Positions 46,181-56,107 of a DNA stretch of 64,000 nucleotides are shown here, one piece after another; the first letter of the stretch is position 1; every line of letters starts with the position of its first letter. Location: assembly GCF_030315685.1 (NCBI RefSeq), contig NZ_JASXSI010000014.1, positions 1 through 64,000 of the forward strand. Direction: 5' to 3'. The translations under genes and the position numbers were made by a program. This stretch comes from Gordonia sp. ABSL11-1 (GTDB lineage: Bacteria > Actinomycetota > Actinomycetes > Mycobacteriales > Mycobacteriaceae). The notes beneath the pieces are model-generated. The model was given only the letters and a program-made list of their open reading frames with translations, searched no databases and was not told the DNA's origin.

Positions 46181-48096
46181 TGAGCACCGCTGTCTCCCCG
46201 GAGCGATCCGGTTCCCCCGTCGACGTCCATCATCGGCAGATCCTGCGGCTGGCCACCGCCGGGAGCGTCGACGACGGGAAGTCCACACTCATCGGCCGAT
46301 TGCTGCACGACACCGGCAGCCTGCCGACCGATCATCTCGAGGCCGTCACCGACGACGAGGGCGTGGCCGACCTCGCCGCGCTGTCGGACGGGCTGCGCGC
46401 CGAACGCGAGCAGGGCATCACGATCGATGTGGCCTACCGCTTCTTCTCCACCGACAGCCGCAGCTATGTCCTCGCCGACACCCCGGGTCACGAGCGATAC
46501 ACCCGAAACACCTTCACCGGCGCATCCAACGCCCACGTCGCCGTTCTTCTGGTCGACGCCCGCAACGGTTTACAGGTGCAGACGCGTCGCCACGCGCGGA
46601 TCGCGACCGTCGTCGGCGTGCCTCACGTCATCGCCGCAGTGAACAAGATCGACCTCGTCGACTATTCGGCGGAACGCTTCGCCGAGATCGAGGCCGCCCT
46701 CGCCGAGCTCGCCACGCAGGTCGGCATCGATCACATCCTCGCGATCCCGGTCGCGGCCAAGCACGGGGACAACGTCGTTCACCGATCGGCGAACACACCG
46801 TGGTACACCGGTCCGACCCTGCTCGAGTACCTGGAGGACGTCGAGCTCGTCGCGCCCAGTCCGACGACCGACGAGTTGCGCCTGCCGATCCAGTGGGTGT
46901 CCCGTCCGACCGAACGCCACCGGCGTCGCTATTACGGTCGACTGGCGGCCGGGCGTCTGCACGTCGGCGACGAGGTGACCGTGCTGCCCTCGGGCAACAG
47001 CAGCGTGGTGACCGCCGTCGACACCCTCGACGACGAGCGCGAGTTCGCCGTTGCGCCACTGTCCATCTCGGTCGAACTCGCCGACGACATCGACGTCGGC
47101 CGCGGTGACGTGATAGTCAGCGCCGCCGAGTCCGCGCACGTCCCGGTGCTGGCCCGCGAACTCGACGCGACCGTGTGCTGGTTGGCCGAGAGCCCGCTCC
47201 GCGCCGGCGATCGTCTGGCACTCAAACACGGTGCGGCGACTGTTCGCGCCACCGTCCAGTCGCTGGAGCGACGACTGGACCCGGAGACCCTCATCGAGCA
47301 GGTGGGTCCGGGATCGTTGGGACTCAACGACATCGGCGTCATCACGCTGCGTACATCGTCGGTGATCGTGGCCGACCGGTATGTGGAGAACCGTGACACC
47401 GGAGCCTTCATCCTGATCGACGAGTCGACCAACGACACGGTCGGCGCCGGGACGATCGCCGAACCACGAGAGGTCGTGCCGGGCACGGCGACCCGCAACG
47501 ACATCAAGTGGCACCCGAGCTCATTGGGCCGCCCGGAACGGTGGCAGAAGACAGGACAGCGCGGAGGGACCGTGTGGCTCACCGGTTTACCGGCATCCGG
47601 CAAGTCGACGGTTGCGGTCGCCCTCGAACGCGAACTCGTCAACCGTGGTCGGGTCGCCTACCTCATCGACGGCGACAACATCCGGCACGGCATCTCCGAC
47701 GACCTCGGCTTCTCGCCTGGCGATCGGGCGGAGAACATCCGCCGTGTCGGACATCTGGCACGACTGTTCGGCGATGCGGGTGTGGTGTCGATCGCGTCGA
47801 TGGTGTCGCCGTTACGGTCGGACCGGGAGATCGCGCGTGAACTCCACCAGGCCGCCGATCTCGACTTCATCGAGGTCCACGTGAGCACCCCGGTCGCCGA
47901 ATGTGAGCGCCGAGATCCGAAGGGGCTCTACGAGCGTGCGCGGCGTGGGGAACTGAAGGGCCTGACCGGGGTGGACGCACCTTACGAGAAGCCGCAGGAT
48001 CCCGACCTCCGGTTCGACACCACCGGGGAGGACGTCGAGGAGCTCGCCGGCCGCGTGGTCGCCGTGCTCGTGGAGCGCGGCATCATCGACGCCTGA
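46180..48096 (+). CDS. cysNC: CysNC, sulfate adenylyltransferase GTPase fused to APS kinase
   Basis: 638 residues from ATG 46180. The N-terminal translation-factor-like GTPase (CysN) has GSVDDGKSTLIGRL (G1), DTPGHERYTRN (G3) and NKIDLVD (G4), then beta-barrel domains. The C-terminal APS kinase (CysC, about residues 450-638) has the P-loop GLPASGKST and DNIRHGIS, and FIEVHVSTPVAECERRDPKGLY. Produces PAPS for the adjacent sulfotransferase as well as for general sulfur metabolism. The fused form is usual in Actinobacteria. Confidence 0.96.
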   Translation: MSTAVSPERSGSPVDVHHRQILRLATAGSVDDGKSTLIGRLLHDTGSLPTDHLEAVTDDEGVADLAALSDGLRAEREQGITIDVAYRFFSTDSRSYVLADTPGHERYTRNTFTGASNAHVAVLLVDARNGLQVQTRRHARIATVVGVPHVIAAVNKIDLVDYSAERFAEIEAALAELATQVGIDHILAIPVAAKHGDNVVHRSANTPWYTGPTLLEYLEDVELVAPSPTTDELRLPIQWVSRPTERHRRRYYGRLAAGRLHVGDEVTVLPSGNSSVVTAVDTLDDEREFAVAPLSISVELADDIDVGRGDVIVSAAESAHVPVLARELDATVCWLAESPLRAGDRLALKHGAATVRATVQSLERRLDPETLIEQVGPGSLGLNDIGVITLRTSSVIVADRYVENRDTGAFILIDESTNDTVGAGTIAEPREVVPGTATRNDIKWHPSSLGRPERWQKTGQRGGTVWLTGLPASGKSTVAVALERELVNRGRVAYLIDGDNIRHGISDDLGFSPGDRAENIRRVGHLARLFGDAGVVSIASMVSPLRSDREIARELHQAADLDFIEVHVSTPVAECERRDPKGLYERARRGELKGLTGVDAPYEKPQDPDLRFDTTGEDVEELAGRVVAVLVERGIIDA

Positions 48097-48207
48097 GGGC
48101 GCCTCGGGATTCGTCACCGGTCATTCGACTGGACGAGGTGACAACCGCCGCACCGGTTCCGGGCGCTAGGCTCCATCCGACAATTCTTTCGACGATGGGG
48201 GGCGCCG

Positions 48208-48945
48208 ATGCGCGCATCGGTACCGGTGGTGGGCGGCGTAATCGCCGCGATGACGACCATGGTGATGACCGCGGGCTGTGGGGAGTCCGATGCCGGCACT
48301 CCGTCGGCCTCGCAGAGTGAGGTTGTCGAATCGGCCGGGACGCAGGCACCCGCGGCGACCGTACCCGCCAAGGATCTCGTCCTGGGCAAGGCGGATCTCC
48401 CCGCCGGCTATCAGGTCATGCCGATCCCACCGAACCAGATGCAGCAGTCGGCCGACAACATGCTGGACTCCACGAAGGGCGCGACGATCAGCCCGGCGGA
48501 GTGTGCCCCGCCGAAGACTGTTCCCGATCGGATGGACGTCTCGCAGATGGGCATGCTGGTGGCCGTCAAGGGATCGACGACCCTGTCCGAGACCGTGATG
48601 CCACGACACGGCGACATGTCCGACATGCGTGAATCCATGACCGGGAAGTGCGCAAAGGTGACCGCTTCATTCACCTCCGGCGAGGTCGCAGGCGCGCGTT
48701 CGACGATCGTCAACTCCCCTGTCGAACTACCGGATACGAAGGCCGACGATGTGTTCGCCGTGAAGCAGACGAGTACGTCGACGGTGAACGGACGGGAGGT
48801 CACCGCGACATCGATGATGGCGTGGGCGCAGGTCGGCGGGTACTCGGTTGCGGTGACCTCCGGCGGACTCCTGGGCGGACCCGACACGGAGGTCTTCTCA
48901 CGGATGCTGGTCACGGCCGTCGACAAGGTGGCCGCGGCCGGCTGA
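48208..48945 (+). CDS. Lipoprotein
   Basis: 245 residues. Type II signal peptide with lipobox MTAGC (cysteine at residue 24), then a Ser/Thr/Ala-rich linker and a soluble domain of about 190 residues containing LPAGYQVMPIPP, PAECAPPK and GKCAKV. This looks like the mycobacterial DUF5642/LppA type of sensor-like lipoproteins, a resemblance judged by eye. Anchored on the outer face of the membrane. Function unknown. Confidence 0.82.
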   Translation: MRASVPVVGGVIAAMTTMVMTAGCGESDAGTPSASQSEVVESAGTQAPAATVPAKDLVLGKADLPAGYQVMPIPPNQMQQSADNMLDSTKGATISPAECAPPKTVPDRMDVSQMGMLVAVKGSTTLSETVMPRHGDMSDMRESMTGKCAKVTASFTSGEVAGARSTIVNSPVELPDTKADDVFAVKQTSTSTVNGREVTATSMMAWAQVGGYSVAVTSGGLLGGPDTEVFSRMLVTAVDKVAAAG

Positions 48946-48985
48946 CACCGGACGGGCGCGACTGCTGGCGGGGAGAGCAACTACA

Positions 48986-49612
48986 TTGCATCTTGTGAGT
49001 GACACCGACACACCGAGAGGACCCGACGGCCCGACCGCGCCCGGATACGGCCCGGTGTCACCCCATCGACCGGACATCGCGGCGGCATTGTGGTGGGAGT
49101 CCGAGCCGAATCCCAAACTGGATCGGCTGCTCGCCTACCTCCGCGAGGACGAGTTGCTGCTCGTCGCGCGCAACGCCTGGTTCCGTCGCGCGTGGGGCAT
49201 CATGGCCGTCACCACCAGGCGTGTCGTCATGGTCAGCACCGCCGGCGAGGGATATGCATTCGAACTGCCCGTCGACGCGGCGCTCGAGATGATGGACGGC
49301 GGCGACGACGACGGCTACCGCGTGTTCTATCTGCACGACTACGAGGCGTCGACGAAGGTGTACTTCACGAACTCGGTCGTCGCGGAGTCGCTGTACGACC
49401 GTCTGTACTGGTGTGTTTCCCGGGCCGTGCTCGACGACCGCGGCGGAGCCCTGGACCGCGCGGACGATCAGGGTGTGACCGAGGACTTCCAGCGGTTCCG
49501 GAAGGTGAAGGATGCGTTCGACACGGGAGCTCTGGACGACGATGCGCTACGGAACGCGACGCTCCGGATCTTCCTCGGCCCCGAGGGGCAGCCGCCGCCA
49601 CGGACTGTCTGA
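48986..49612 (+). CDS. Conserved protein with PH-like fold
   Basis: 208 residues from TTG 48986, which is 8-9 bases after GGGGAGAG; GTG 48995 is an alternative start. The core LREDELLLVARNAWFRRAWGIMAVTTRRVVMVST, followed by an all-beta stretch, looks like bacterial PH (YokE/SHOCT-associated) domains, and the C-terminal FDTGALDDDALRNATLR resembles a SHOCT-like helix pair. No membrane segment. Ends 66 bases inside the convergent DUF1266 gene. Confidence 0.7.
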   Translation: MHLVSDTDTPRGPDGPTAPGYGPVSPHRPDIAAALWWESEPNPKLDRLLAYLREDELLLVARNAWFRRAWGIMAVTTRRVVMVSTAGEGYAFELPVDAALEMMDGGDDDGYRVFYLHDYEASTKVYFTNSVVAESLYDRLYWCVSRAVLDDRGGALDRADDQGVTEDFQRFRKVKDAFDTGALDDDALRNATLRIFLGPEGQPPPRTV

Positions 49613-50356
49613 GCGGACCAGCAGGGCGTTCATCCAGTTGCCCGCGGTCTGCGCGGAATCCCCCGCCGTGCCGATGTCGGTGATGGCGCTCCAATAGGCG
49701 CGGCCGATCACGACACCGTGCGCGAACTGGCGCCAGTTGGCGTAGTAGTTGCGGGCCGAGTCGAGCCCGGCGAACAGCATCGGCCAACACTCGTCCTCTT
49801 GCAGGTAGCCTGCGCGCAGGCCGGTCCGCACGATGAACGGCAGCCGACCAAGATCCCATGCACGGATGTGGTCCGGAAAGTGCCTGTCGGCCACGGAGTT
49901 CCGGAGCACCTTCGCCGTGCGCAGATTGTAGAGGGCGTTGTAGTGCGCAACCCAATAGCCGGGTGAGTCACCGCGAGCGGCGGCTCGGGCGGCGAGAAAC
50001 TCGCGATGCGCCTCGGGATCGTGACCGCTGGTCTTCCTGGTCGACTCGGCGACCAGGGGCGCGATCACCTCGAACGTCGAGCTGTGCATCCCGTCGAGCA
50101 ACTGGCCCACGATCTTGCGCGCCGAGATCGCATCGGTGATCTCCCACCATTCGCGGATCCGGGTCCGGACCGCCTCCACACTCTCGTCGATCAGGATCGT
50201 GTCGCATGCGAACGCATTCGGAATCCACATGTGTGCGCCCACATTCAGCGCCGCCTGGTGACGCGGCGGAAGTGGACTCTGGCCTCGCCAGATGAAGGGC
50301 CGACCCAACGCCGACTTCTCGCCGAACGGGAACGGCGTGATCGGAGGCAAGGTCAC
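49547..50356 (-). CDS. DUF1266-type protein
   Basis: 269 residues from GTG 50356. The central and C-terminal part has AWDLGRLPFIVRTGLRAGYL, DECWPML and YYANWRQFAHGVVIGRAYW, the pattern of DUF1266. No signal peptide, membrane helix or catalytic motif is seen. The open frame extends upstream through the 21-base repeats, but this is repeat-derived and not believed. It overlaps the convergent gene at its 3' end by 66 bases. Function unknown. Confidence 0.75.
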   Translation of the reverse strand: MTLPPITPFPFGEKSALGRPFIWRGQSPLPPRHQAALNVGAHMWIPNAFACDTILIDESVEAVRTRIREWWEITDAISARKIVGQLLDGMHSSTFEVIAPLVAESTRKTSGHDPEAHREFLAARAAARGDSPGYWVAHYNALYNLRTAKVLRNSVADRHFPDHIRAWDLGRLPFIVRTGLRAGYLQEDECWPMLFAGLDSARNYYANWRQFAHGVVIGRAYWSAITDIGTAGDSAQTAGNWMNALLVRSDSPWRRLPLGAEEDPERRVP

Positions 50357-50422
50357 CGGATCAGGGTATCGCCTGCCGATCGGGATCAGTCGCGGTGGTT
50401 GTGGAGCGAGCGTGCGGCGGTG

Positions 50423-50485
50423 GTCCCTGAGGAGCGAGCTTGCGAGCGTCCCCCCGGTCCCTGAGGAGCGAGCTTGCGAGCGTCT
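50423..50485. repeat. Two copies of a 29-base dispersed element
   Basis: GGTCCCTGAGGAGCGAGC... occurs at 50423-50451 and identically at 50457-50485, the second followed by TCGAAGGG. Elements of this type (ending GAGCGTCTCGAAGGG) are, from memory, dispersed intergenic repeats in Gordonia and relatives. Confidence 0.7.
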
Positions 50486-50493
50486 CGAAGGGC

Positions 50494-50656
50494 GCCGACC
50501 GTGCCCACTTTCGTGCCGACCGTGCCCACTTTCGCGCCGACCGTGCCCACTTTCGCGCCGACCGTGCCCACTTTCGCGCCGACCGTGCCCACTTTCGCGC
50601 CGACCGTGCCCACTTTCGCGCCGACCGTGCCCACTTTCGCGCCGACCGTGCCCACT
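50494..50656. repeat. 21-base tandem repeat, 7.8 copies
   Basis: Unit begins GCCGACCGTGCCCACTTT and is 21 bases long. Seven full copies (starting 50494, 50515, 50536, 50557, 50578, 50599, 50620) and a partial eighth to 50656. Copies are identical except the first, which ends CGT instead of CGC. As a multiple of three it stays open in several frames (e.g. APTVPTF), producing spurious ORFs. A minisatellite, with no spacers and so not CRISPR. The remaining parts of 50357-50797 show no gene. Confidence 0.9.
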
Positions 50657-50797
50657 CAGCTGTTGTTCTCTCAGCACAACCGGCACCCCGAACTCTGGCC
50701 CGTCGGGCCGTTTCACCTGCCCGATCACAGCCATAGTGTCGTAGCACACAGCCGGTCCTACAGTTCCGGCGCCGCGCCCGACGAAAGGCTCCCGACC

Positions 50798-51875
50798 GTG
50801 ACCGACTCCTACTTCGCGTGGGACCTCGCGCATCGTGGCGACGCGGCGTGCGTCCGCGACGATCAGACCCAGCTCGACTACGCAGGCTTCGCCGACCGCG
50901 TCGGTGCCGTCGCCGCGCACCTCCAGCACGCCGGGGTGACGACAGGCGACGTGGTCGCGACGTTCCTCCCGAATCGGGTGGAACTCCTCGTCACGCTGAT
51001 GGCCGCCTGGCGAACTCGGTGTCGTCTCCACCCGGTGAACCCGGCGTTCACTCCCGACGAGGCCGGGTATCAGCTCCGCGACTCCGGCGCGCGGGTCGTC
51101 GTCGGTACGCCCGGCGGAGACGATCCCGACTGCGTGGTGATCCCGGTCGACGATCTGGCCGTGCACCACACCGAGGGATGGTCGCCTCCGCCGACGCCGC
51201 TACCCGTCGACGACGCTCCTCATCTACACAGCCGGGTCGACGGGACGGCCCAAAGGCCTCGCTGCGATTCGCCATCTGTGGCGCGGCGCCGATCTCGAAA
51301 GAGCTACTCGGTCGCGTCGAGAGCGCCTTCGGGATCCCCATCGTCGAGGGCGACGGACTGATGGAAGGGACGTGTGCGTCAGCGTGCAACCCGATCGACG
51401 GCGTCCGCAAACCCGGCACCGTCGGACCCGCCCTCCCCGGGCAGCAGATCACGATCGTCGGGCCCGACGATCGTGATCTGCCCGACGGCGAGGCCGGTGA
51501 GGTCGTCACCGGACCGACCGTGATGCAGGGCTACCTCACACTGGTCGACCGGATCAAGGACATGATCATCCGCGGTGGGGAGAACATATATCCCACGGAG
51601 ATCGAGAACGCTCTCGCCACCCATCCCGCTGTGCTGGAATGCGCGGCCGTCGGCGCGCCCGACGACTTGTACGGCGAGATCCTGGTCGGCTTCGTCGACA
51701 CCTATCCGGACGTGACCATGACGCGCGATGACCTCGCGGACCACATCGCACCCATCCTCGCGAAGTCCAAGCAGCCGAACGCGATTCACATCGTGGAGCA
51801 GCCCCACGGAACCCGGCCGGCAAGATCGACAAGCCGGCGCTCCGCACCGGACTGCGCTCCCCGCAACCCATCTGA
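50798..51875 (+). pseudogene. AMP-binding acyl-CoA ligase, degraded
   Basis: Starts at GTG 50798 (AAAGG upstream) and encodes the N-terminal half of an acyl-CoA synthetase up to VDDA. One extra C near 51216-51219 shifts into the frame carrying LLIYTAGSTGRPKG, the AMP-binding loop. Directly after it (about 51258) the sequence jumps in a third frame to LRFAICGAAPISKELL, a motif normally about 110-130 residues further on, so roughly 350 bases are deleted. The adenylation end is recognisable (GENIYPTEIENALA), then a missing C at 51802-51805 displaces the final NPAGKIDKPAL lysine motif. Non-functional as sequenced. Upstream partner of the DUF3556 gene. Confidence 0.88.
51444..51481. repeat. Perfect 38-base palindrome
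   Basis: The two 19-base arms, GCAGATCACGATCGTCGGG and its exact complement, abut with no loop. It lies inside the degraded ligase, coding QQITIVGPDDRDLPD in the ligase frame. Confidence 0.85.
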
Positions 51876-51935
51876 GCCCGCGCGACTCCCCCACGACACC
51901 CCGCCACGACCCCCGCCTCGACAAGGAGAGTCACC

Positions 51936-53716
51936 CAGGGCTTCACCCAACCCGACTTCCCGCCGGTCGACCCCGACACCTTCCTCGACAAACCGTTCCT
52001 GGAGCGATTGCGGGTGCCCGGTGCACACTGGGCCGACTACGGCTTCGGCACACCGAAGATGGTGCACGTCATCTATCTGCTGAAGGTGTTCGTGCTGTTC
52101 GCGATCGTCGGCGTGACCATCGCGACGCTCACGTCGGGCCTCAACCCGTTGCAGGTCTCCGGGTGGTGGAATCAGCCGATCGTCTACCAGAAGGCAATCC
52201 TGTGGACGGTGCTGATCGAGATCCTCGGCATCGGCGGGTCGTGGGGACCGCTGGCGGGGCACTTCAAGCCGATGACCGGTAACTGCTCTACGTGGTTGCG
52301 GCCCAATACGATCCGGCTCCCACCCTGGCCGGAGACGGTGCCGTTCACCCGTGGTGACACCCGCAGGCCGGTCGACGTCGCCATCTATGCCCTGATCCTG
52401 GACAACTTCGTGGTCGCCGTCGTCCTGCCGGGGGTCACCTCGTCGTCCCCCGACAGCGCGGTCCCCGACAATCAGGGACTGGTCAACCCGGTGCTGATGT
52501 ACCCGTTGATCGCCCTGCTCGTGGTGATGGGCCTGCGCGACAAGGTGATCTTCATCGCCGCACGCTCCGAGCAGTACCTACCCGCGATCGTGTTCTTCGG
52601 ATTCCTGCAGTTCGTCGACATGATCCTCGCGCTGAAACTGTTGATCGTGACCGTGTGGGTCGGTGCGGGCATCTCCAAACTGGGCCACCACTTCTCGATG
52701 GTCATCCCACCGATGCTGTCCAACACGCCGTGGATTCCGAGCAGGGCGGTCAAGCGGGCCCACTATCGGAATTCTCCCGAGGACATGCGACCGTCCACGG
52801 TCGCCGGCGGAATCGGACACGTCCTGGGCACGCTCGTCGAGGTCATCACGCCGCTGGTACTGCTGTTCTCCACCAGCAGGTGGCTGACGCTGGCCGCCGT
52901 GATCCTGATGGTGTGCTTCCGCATCGTCATCTTCTCGACGTTCCCGCTGGCCGTGCCGCTCGAGTGGAACCTACTGTTCGCCTATGCCTCGATCTTCGTG
53001 TTCTGGGGGGTTCCCGGCCTGGGACGGGTACGCCCTGACGGACACGACGATACCGTGGGCCCTGGTGGCGATCGCGGTGGCGCTGTGCTTCTTCCCGGTG
53101 GTCGGCAATCTCCGGCCGGACCTCGTGTCGTTGCTGCCATCCATGCGGCAGTACGCCGGAAACTGGGCGTCGGCAACCTGGGCGTTCGCCCCGGGTGCCG
53201 AGGAGAAGCTGGACCGGTTCGTGGTCCGGTCCGCCAAGAACACCCGCACGCAGCTGCTTGCGTCCTTACCCACCCGAGGTCGCCGACGTCGTGATGCATC
53301 AGATGATGGCGTGGCGCTCGATGCACGGCCAGGGACGCGCGCTGTTCTCGCTGATGCTGCGTCATCTCGGCGACGACATCGACACCATGCGGGAAGCCGA
53401 GTTCTCCTGTAACTCGCTGATGGCATTCAACTTCGGTGACGGACATCTGCACGACGAGCGGCTGATCGCCGCCCTGCAGCGGCGGTGCGACTTCGCGCCG
53501 GGAGAGTTCACGGTCGCATGGATCGAGTCCCAGCCCATCCACAAGGGCACGCAGCGGTTCATGCTGATGGACGCGGCGCTGGGCGTGATCGAGACCGGTA
53601 CTTATCGGGTGAAGGATGCCGTCGAGGAGCAGCTGTGGCTGCCCAATGGGCCGATCCCCTTCGACGTCGACTGGACCCTGGACGTTGACGCGCGACGGGC
53701 CCTGACGGATCCTTGA
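51936..53716 (+). pseudogene. DUF3556 membrane protein, start lost and two frameshifts
   Basis: The family normally starts MGFTQPDFPPVDP. Here GFTQPDFPPVDPDTFLDKPF is intact, but the codon at 51936 is CAG instead of ATG although AAGGAGAG is correctly spaced. Several transmembrane segments follow (YLLKVFVLFAIVGVTIATL, ILDNFVVAVVLPGV). The frame breaks at GGGGGG 53005-53010 (one G too many) before GFPAWDGYALTD, and at CCC 53269-53271 (one C too many) before PPEVADVVMHQMMAW. The rest runs to TGA 53716. Corrected length about 592 residues. Typically encoded beside a fatty-acyl ligase and a FAD oxidoreductase, as here. Confidence 0.85.
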
Positions 53717-53797
53717 GGTCGTGGCCGAACCCCAGATGCGATCCAGCGCTGCCGACGACCGGATCGTGGCCCCGGCCGCGCAGGATCAGGTACAGCG

Positions 53798-55222
53798 GTG
53801 ACGACTGCGGTCGTCGTCGGCAGCGGGCCCAACGGGCTCGCCGCCGCCCTGCACCTCGCCCGCAACGGTGTCGACGTGCAGGTCCTGGAGGCCGCGGACA
53901 CGATCGGCGGTGGCGCCCGGTCCGGCGAGCTCTTCGTTCCGGGACTCATCCACGACCGGTGCTCCGCGTTCCATCCGATGGTGGTGGGCTCGCCGTTCTG
54001 GACCGAGGTCGGCCTGGAGGACCACGGGTTGCGGTGGCGGTGGCCGGAGATCGACTGCGCGCATCCACTGGACAACGGGGATGTCGGGGTGCTGCGGCGA
54101 TCCCTCGACGAGACGGCCGCCGGTCTCGGCGAGGACGGCCGACGGTGGCGCCTCGCGCTCGGTGACCTGGTGCGGGGATTCGATGATCTCGGTCACGATC
54201 TGCTGCGTCCCATCCTCAACGTGCCGTCGCATCCGCTGCGGCTGGCCGCCTTCGGGCCTCGGGCGGTGCTGCCCGCGAGTGTGATGGCCCGCTGGTTCCG
54301 GACCGCACCGGCGCGAGCCCTGTACGGCGGCGTCGCCGCGCACGCCTTCACCCGACTCGATCGGCCGCTCACGGCGTCCCTCGGGCTGATGATCCTCGCG
54401 AGCGGGCATCGGTACGGGTGGCCGGTCGCCGAGGGAGGGTCGGGGGCGATCACCGCCGCCGCCGCAGCGGCGCTGGGGGACGCGGGCGGCAAGATCGAGA
54501 CCGGTGTCCGGGTCAGTTCCCGCGCGGACATCCCGCCCGCCGATCTCGTGATGCTGGATCTCTCTGTCGCGCAAACGCTGTCGATCTACGGCGACGTCAT
54601 GCCGCACCGGGTGAGCCGCGCATACCGGAAGTATCGGACGGGAGCGGCCGCCTTCAAGGTCGATTTCGCGATCGAGGGCGACATCCCGTGGCGCAACCCG
54701 GAATCCCGGGTGGCCGGCACCGTTCATCTCGGCGGTGACTACGCGGAGATCGCGGCCACCGAGAAGCAGCGTGCCGCAGGCGTGATGGCTGATCGTCCGT
54801 TCGTCCTGGTGGGTCAGCAGTACCTCGCCGACGAGACCCGGTCGAACGGCAACATCCACCCCATCTGGTCGTACGCGCATGTCCCGGGCGGGTATTCGGG
54901 TGATGCGACGGAGGCGGTCATCGCCCAGATCGAGCGGTTCGCGCCGGGGTTCCGTGATCAGGTCATCGCCATCCACAGCACCGGTACCGAGCAACTCCAC
55001 GCCCACAACGCGAACTACGGGGGCGGCGACATCATCGGCGGCGCCAACGACGGTCTGCAGCTGGTGGTGCGGCCGCGACTCGCCGTCGATCCGTACTCGA
55101 TCGGCGTCGACGGCGTGTACATCTGCTCGCAGTCGACTCCGCCGGGCGCGGGTGTCCACGGACTCTGCGGATTCCATGCGGCCACGTCGGCACTCCGGTC
55201 GCAGCGGGCCGTGCGGAGGTGA
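53798..55222 (+). CDS. FAD-dependent oxidoreductase, phytoene-desaturase-like
   Basis: 474 residues. Dinucleotide-binding motif VVGSGPNGLAAALHLARNG at the N-terminus, E-A-A-D ribose-binding end, GGARSGEL flavin contact, and the C-terminal FAD segment GVDGVYICSQSTPPGAGVHGLCG. Belongs to the CrtI/amine-oxidase-like flavoproteins; substrate unknown, possibly the lipid handled by the neighbouring ligase/DUF3556 pair. Intact in contrast to its three neighbours. Confidence 0.88.
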   Translation: MTTAVVVGSGPNGLAAALHLARNGVDVQVLEAADTIGGGARSGELFVPGLIHDRCSAFHPMVVGSPFWTEVGLEDHGLRWRWPEIDCAHPLDNGDVGVLRRSLDETAAGLGEDGRRWRLALGDLVRGFDDLGHDLLRPILNVPSHPLRLAAFGPRAVLPASVMARWFRTAPARALYGGVAAHAFTRLDRPLTASLGLMILASGHRYGWPVAEGGSGAITAAAAAALGDAGGKIETGVRVSSRADIPPADLVMLDLSVAQTLSIYGDVMPHRVSRAYRKYRTGAAAFKVDFAIEGDIPWRNPESRVAGTVHLGGDYAEIAATEKQRAAGVMADRPFVLVGQQYLADETRSNGNIHPIWSYAHVPGGYSGDATEAVIAQIERFAPGFRDQVIAIHSTGTEQLHAHNANYGGGDIIGGANDGLQLVVRPRLAVDPYSIGVDGVYICSQSTPPGAGVHGLCGFHAATSALRSQRAVRR

Positions 55223-55968
55223 CGGCGCCGGTGTCGCCGCCGACGTGTCGGCAGCCGTCGAGTACGCCCTGCAGCCGATGTTATCGGCTGGTGGAAGAAC
55301 TCGACCTGCCGCCCGATCTGCCGATGGCCGTGACCCGGCACATCTCCGACGTGATGTTCGGCTACATCGAATGGATCACTCTCTATGTGTTCCAGGCCTA
55401 CGAGAACGAGTGTCGTCGGTGGCTGGGCGCCGAGGGCAACGTCCTGTCGTCGACGATCCATCGATCGCTCGACTCGCCCGAACCCGATGCGCAGGTCTTC
55501 GAACGGGAGACCGGCTACCGACTGGGACGCCGGCACGTGGCGGTGATCCTCTGGTCCCACGACGACCCCATCGAACTCAGCATCCTCGACCGTGCCGCAC
55601 GTGACCGGGCCGGGCGACTGCGTTCGAAAGGCCCGCCGATGATCACCGCCATCGACCGTTCCACGGTGTGGCCGTGGATCGCGCGCGACCTCGAGTCGAC
55701 AGGGGCGTGGGTCCGAGAAGTGCTGGGCGGCTTGGCCGACGACACCCCGAGTGCGGCTGTACTCCGCGAGACGCTCGCGGCCTTCTTCGCCACCAAGGAC
55801 TCCTATCTGCACACCGCCGAGCGGATGAATCTTCATCGCAACACCGTCAAGTACCGGGTGAACAAGGCACTCGCCGAGACTCCGGCGCACCGCGATCGGG
55901 TCGATCTGGCGTTGGCTCTGGCGGTGTGCGAGTTCCTGGGTTCGACGGTCCTGACGTCCGGACTCTGA
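55223..55968 (+). pseudogene. PucR/CdaR-type regulator, truncated and frameshifted
   Basis: The C-terminal PucR helix-turn-helix is present (SYLHTAERMNLHRNTVKYRV), as is the preceding GAF-like/CdaR region (GYRLGRRHVAVILWS). Upstream, the protein can be followed only back to AAVEYALQPM in another frame; removing one T at 55281-55282 joins this to YRLVEELDLPPD. The N-terminal RsbRD-like domain (about 100 residues) is missing because the oxidoreductase gene ends immediately before. The open frame from GTG 55219 would give a 249-residue protein with a meaningless start. Probably the former local regulator. Confidence 0.75.
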
Positions 55969-56107
55969 CCCCGTGAGGCGAATGGGCGACCGAAGCGCCC
56001 CGGGAAAGCGCCCCCTGCAGGCCGATCGCGGACATAGATAGTGTCGTCGGCACCCCTCGGAGGGGGGCGGATTTCCGGCCGGTCCCCGCGTGCGATGAAC
56101 TGATCCC

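Noticed and set aside
50494-50656. CRISPR-like array
   Set aside because: Units are contiguous with no spacers; this is a minisatellite.
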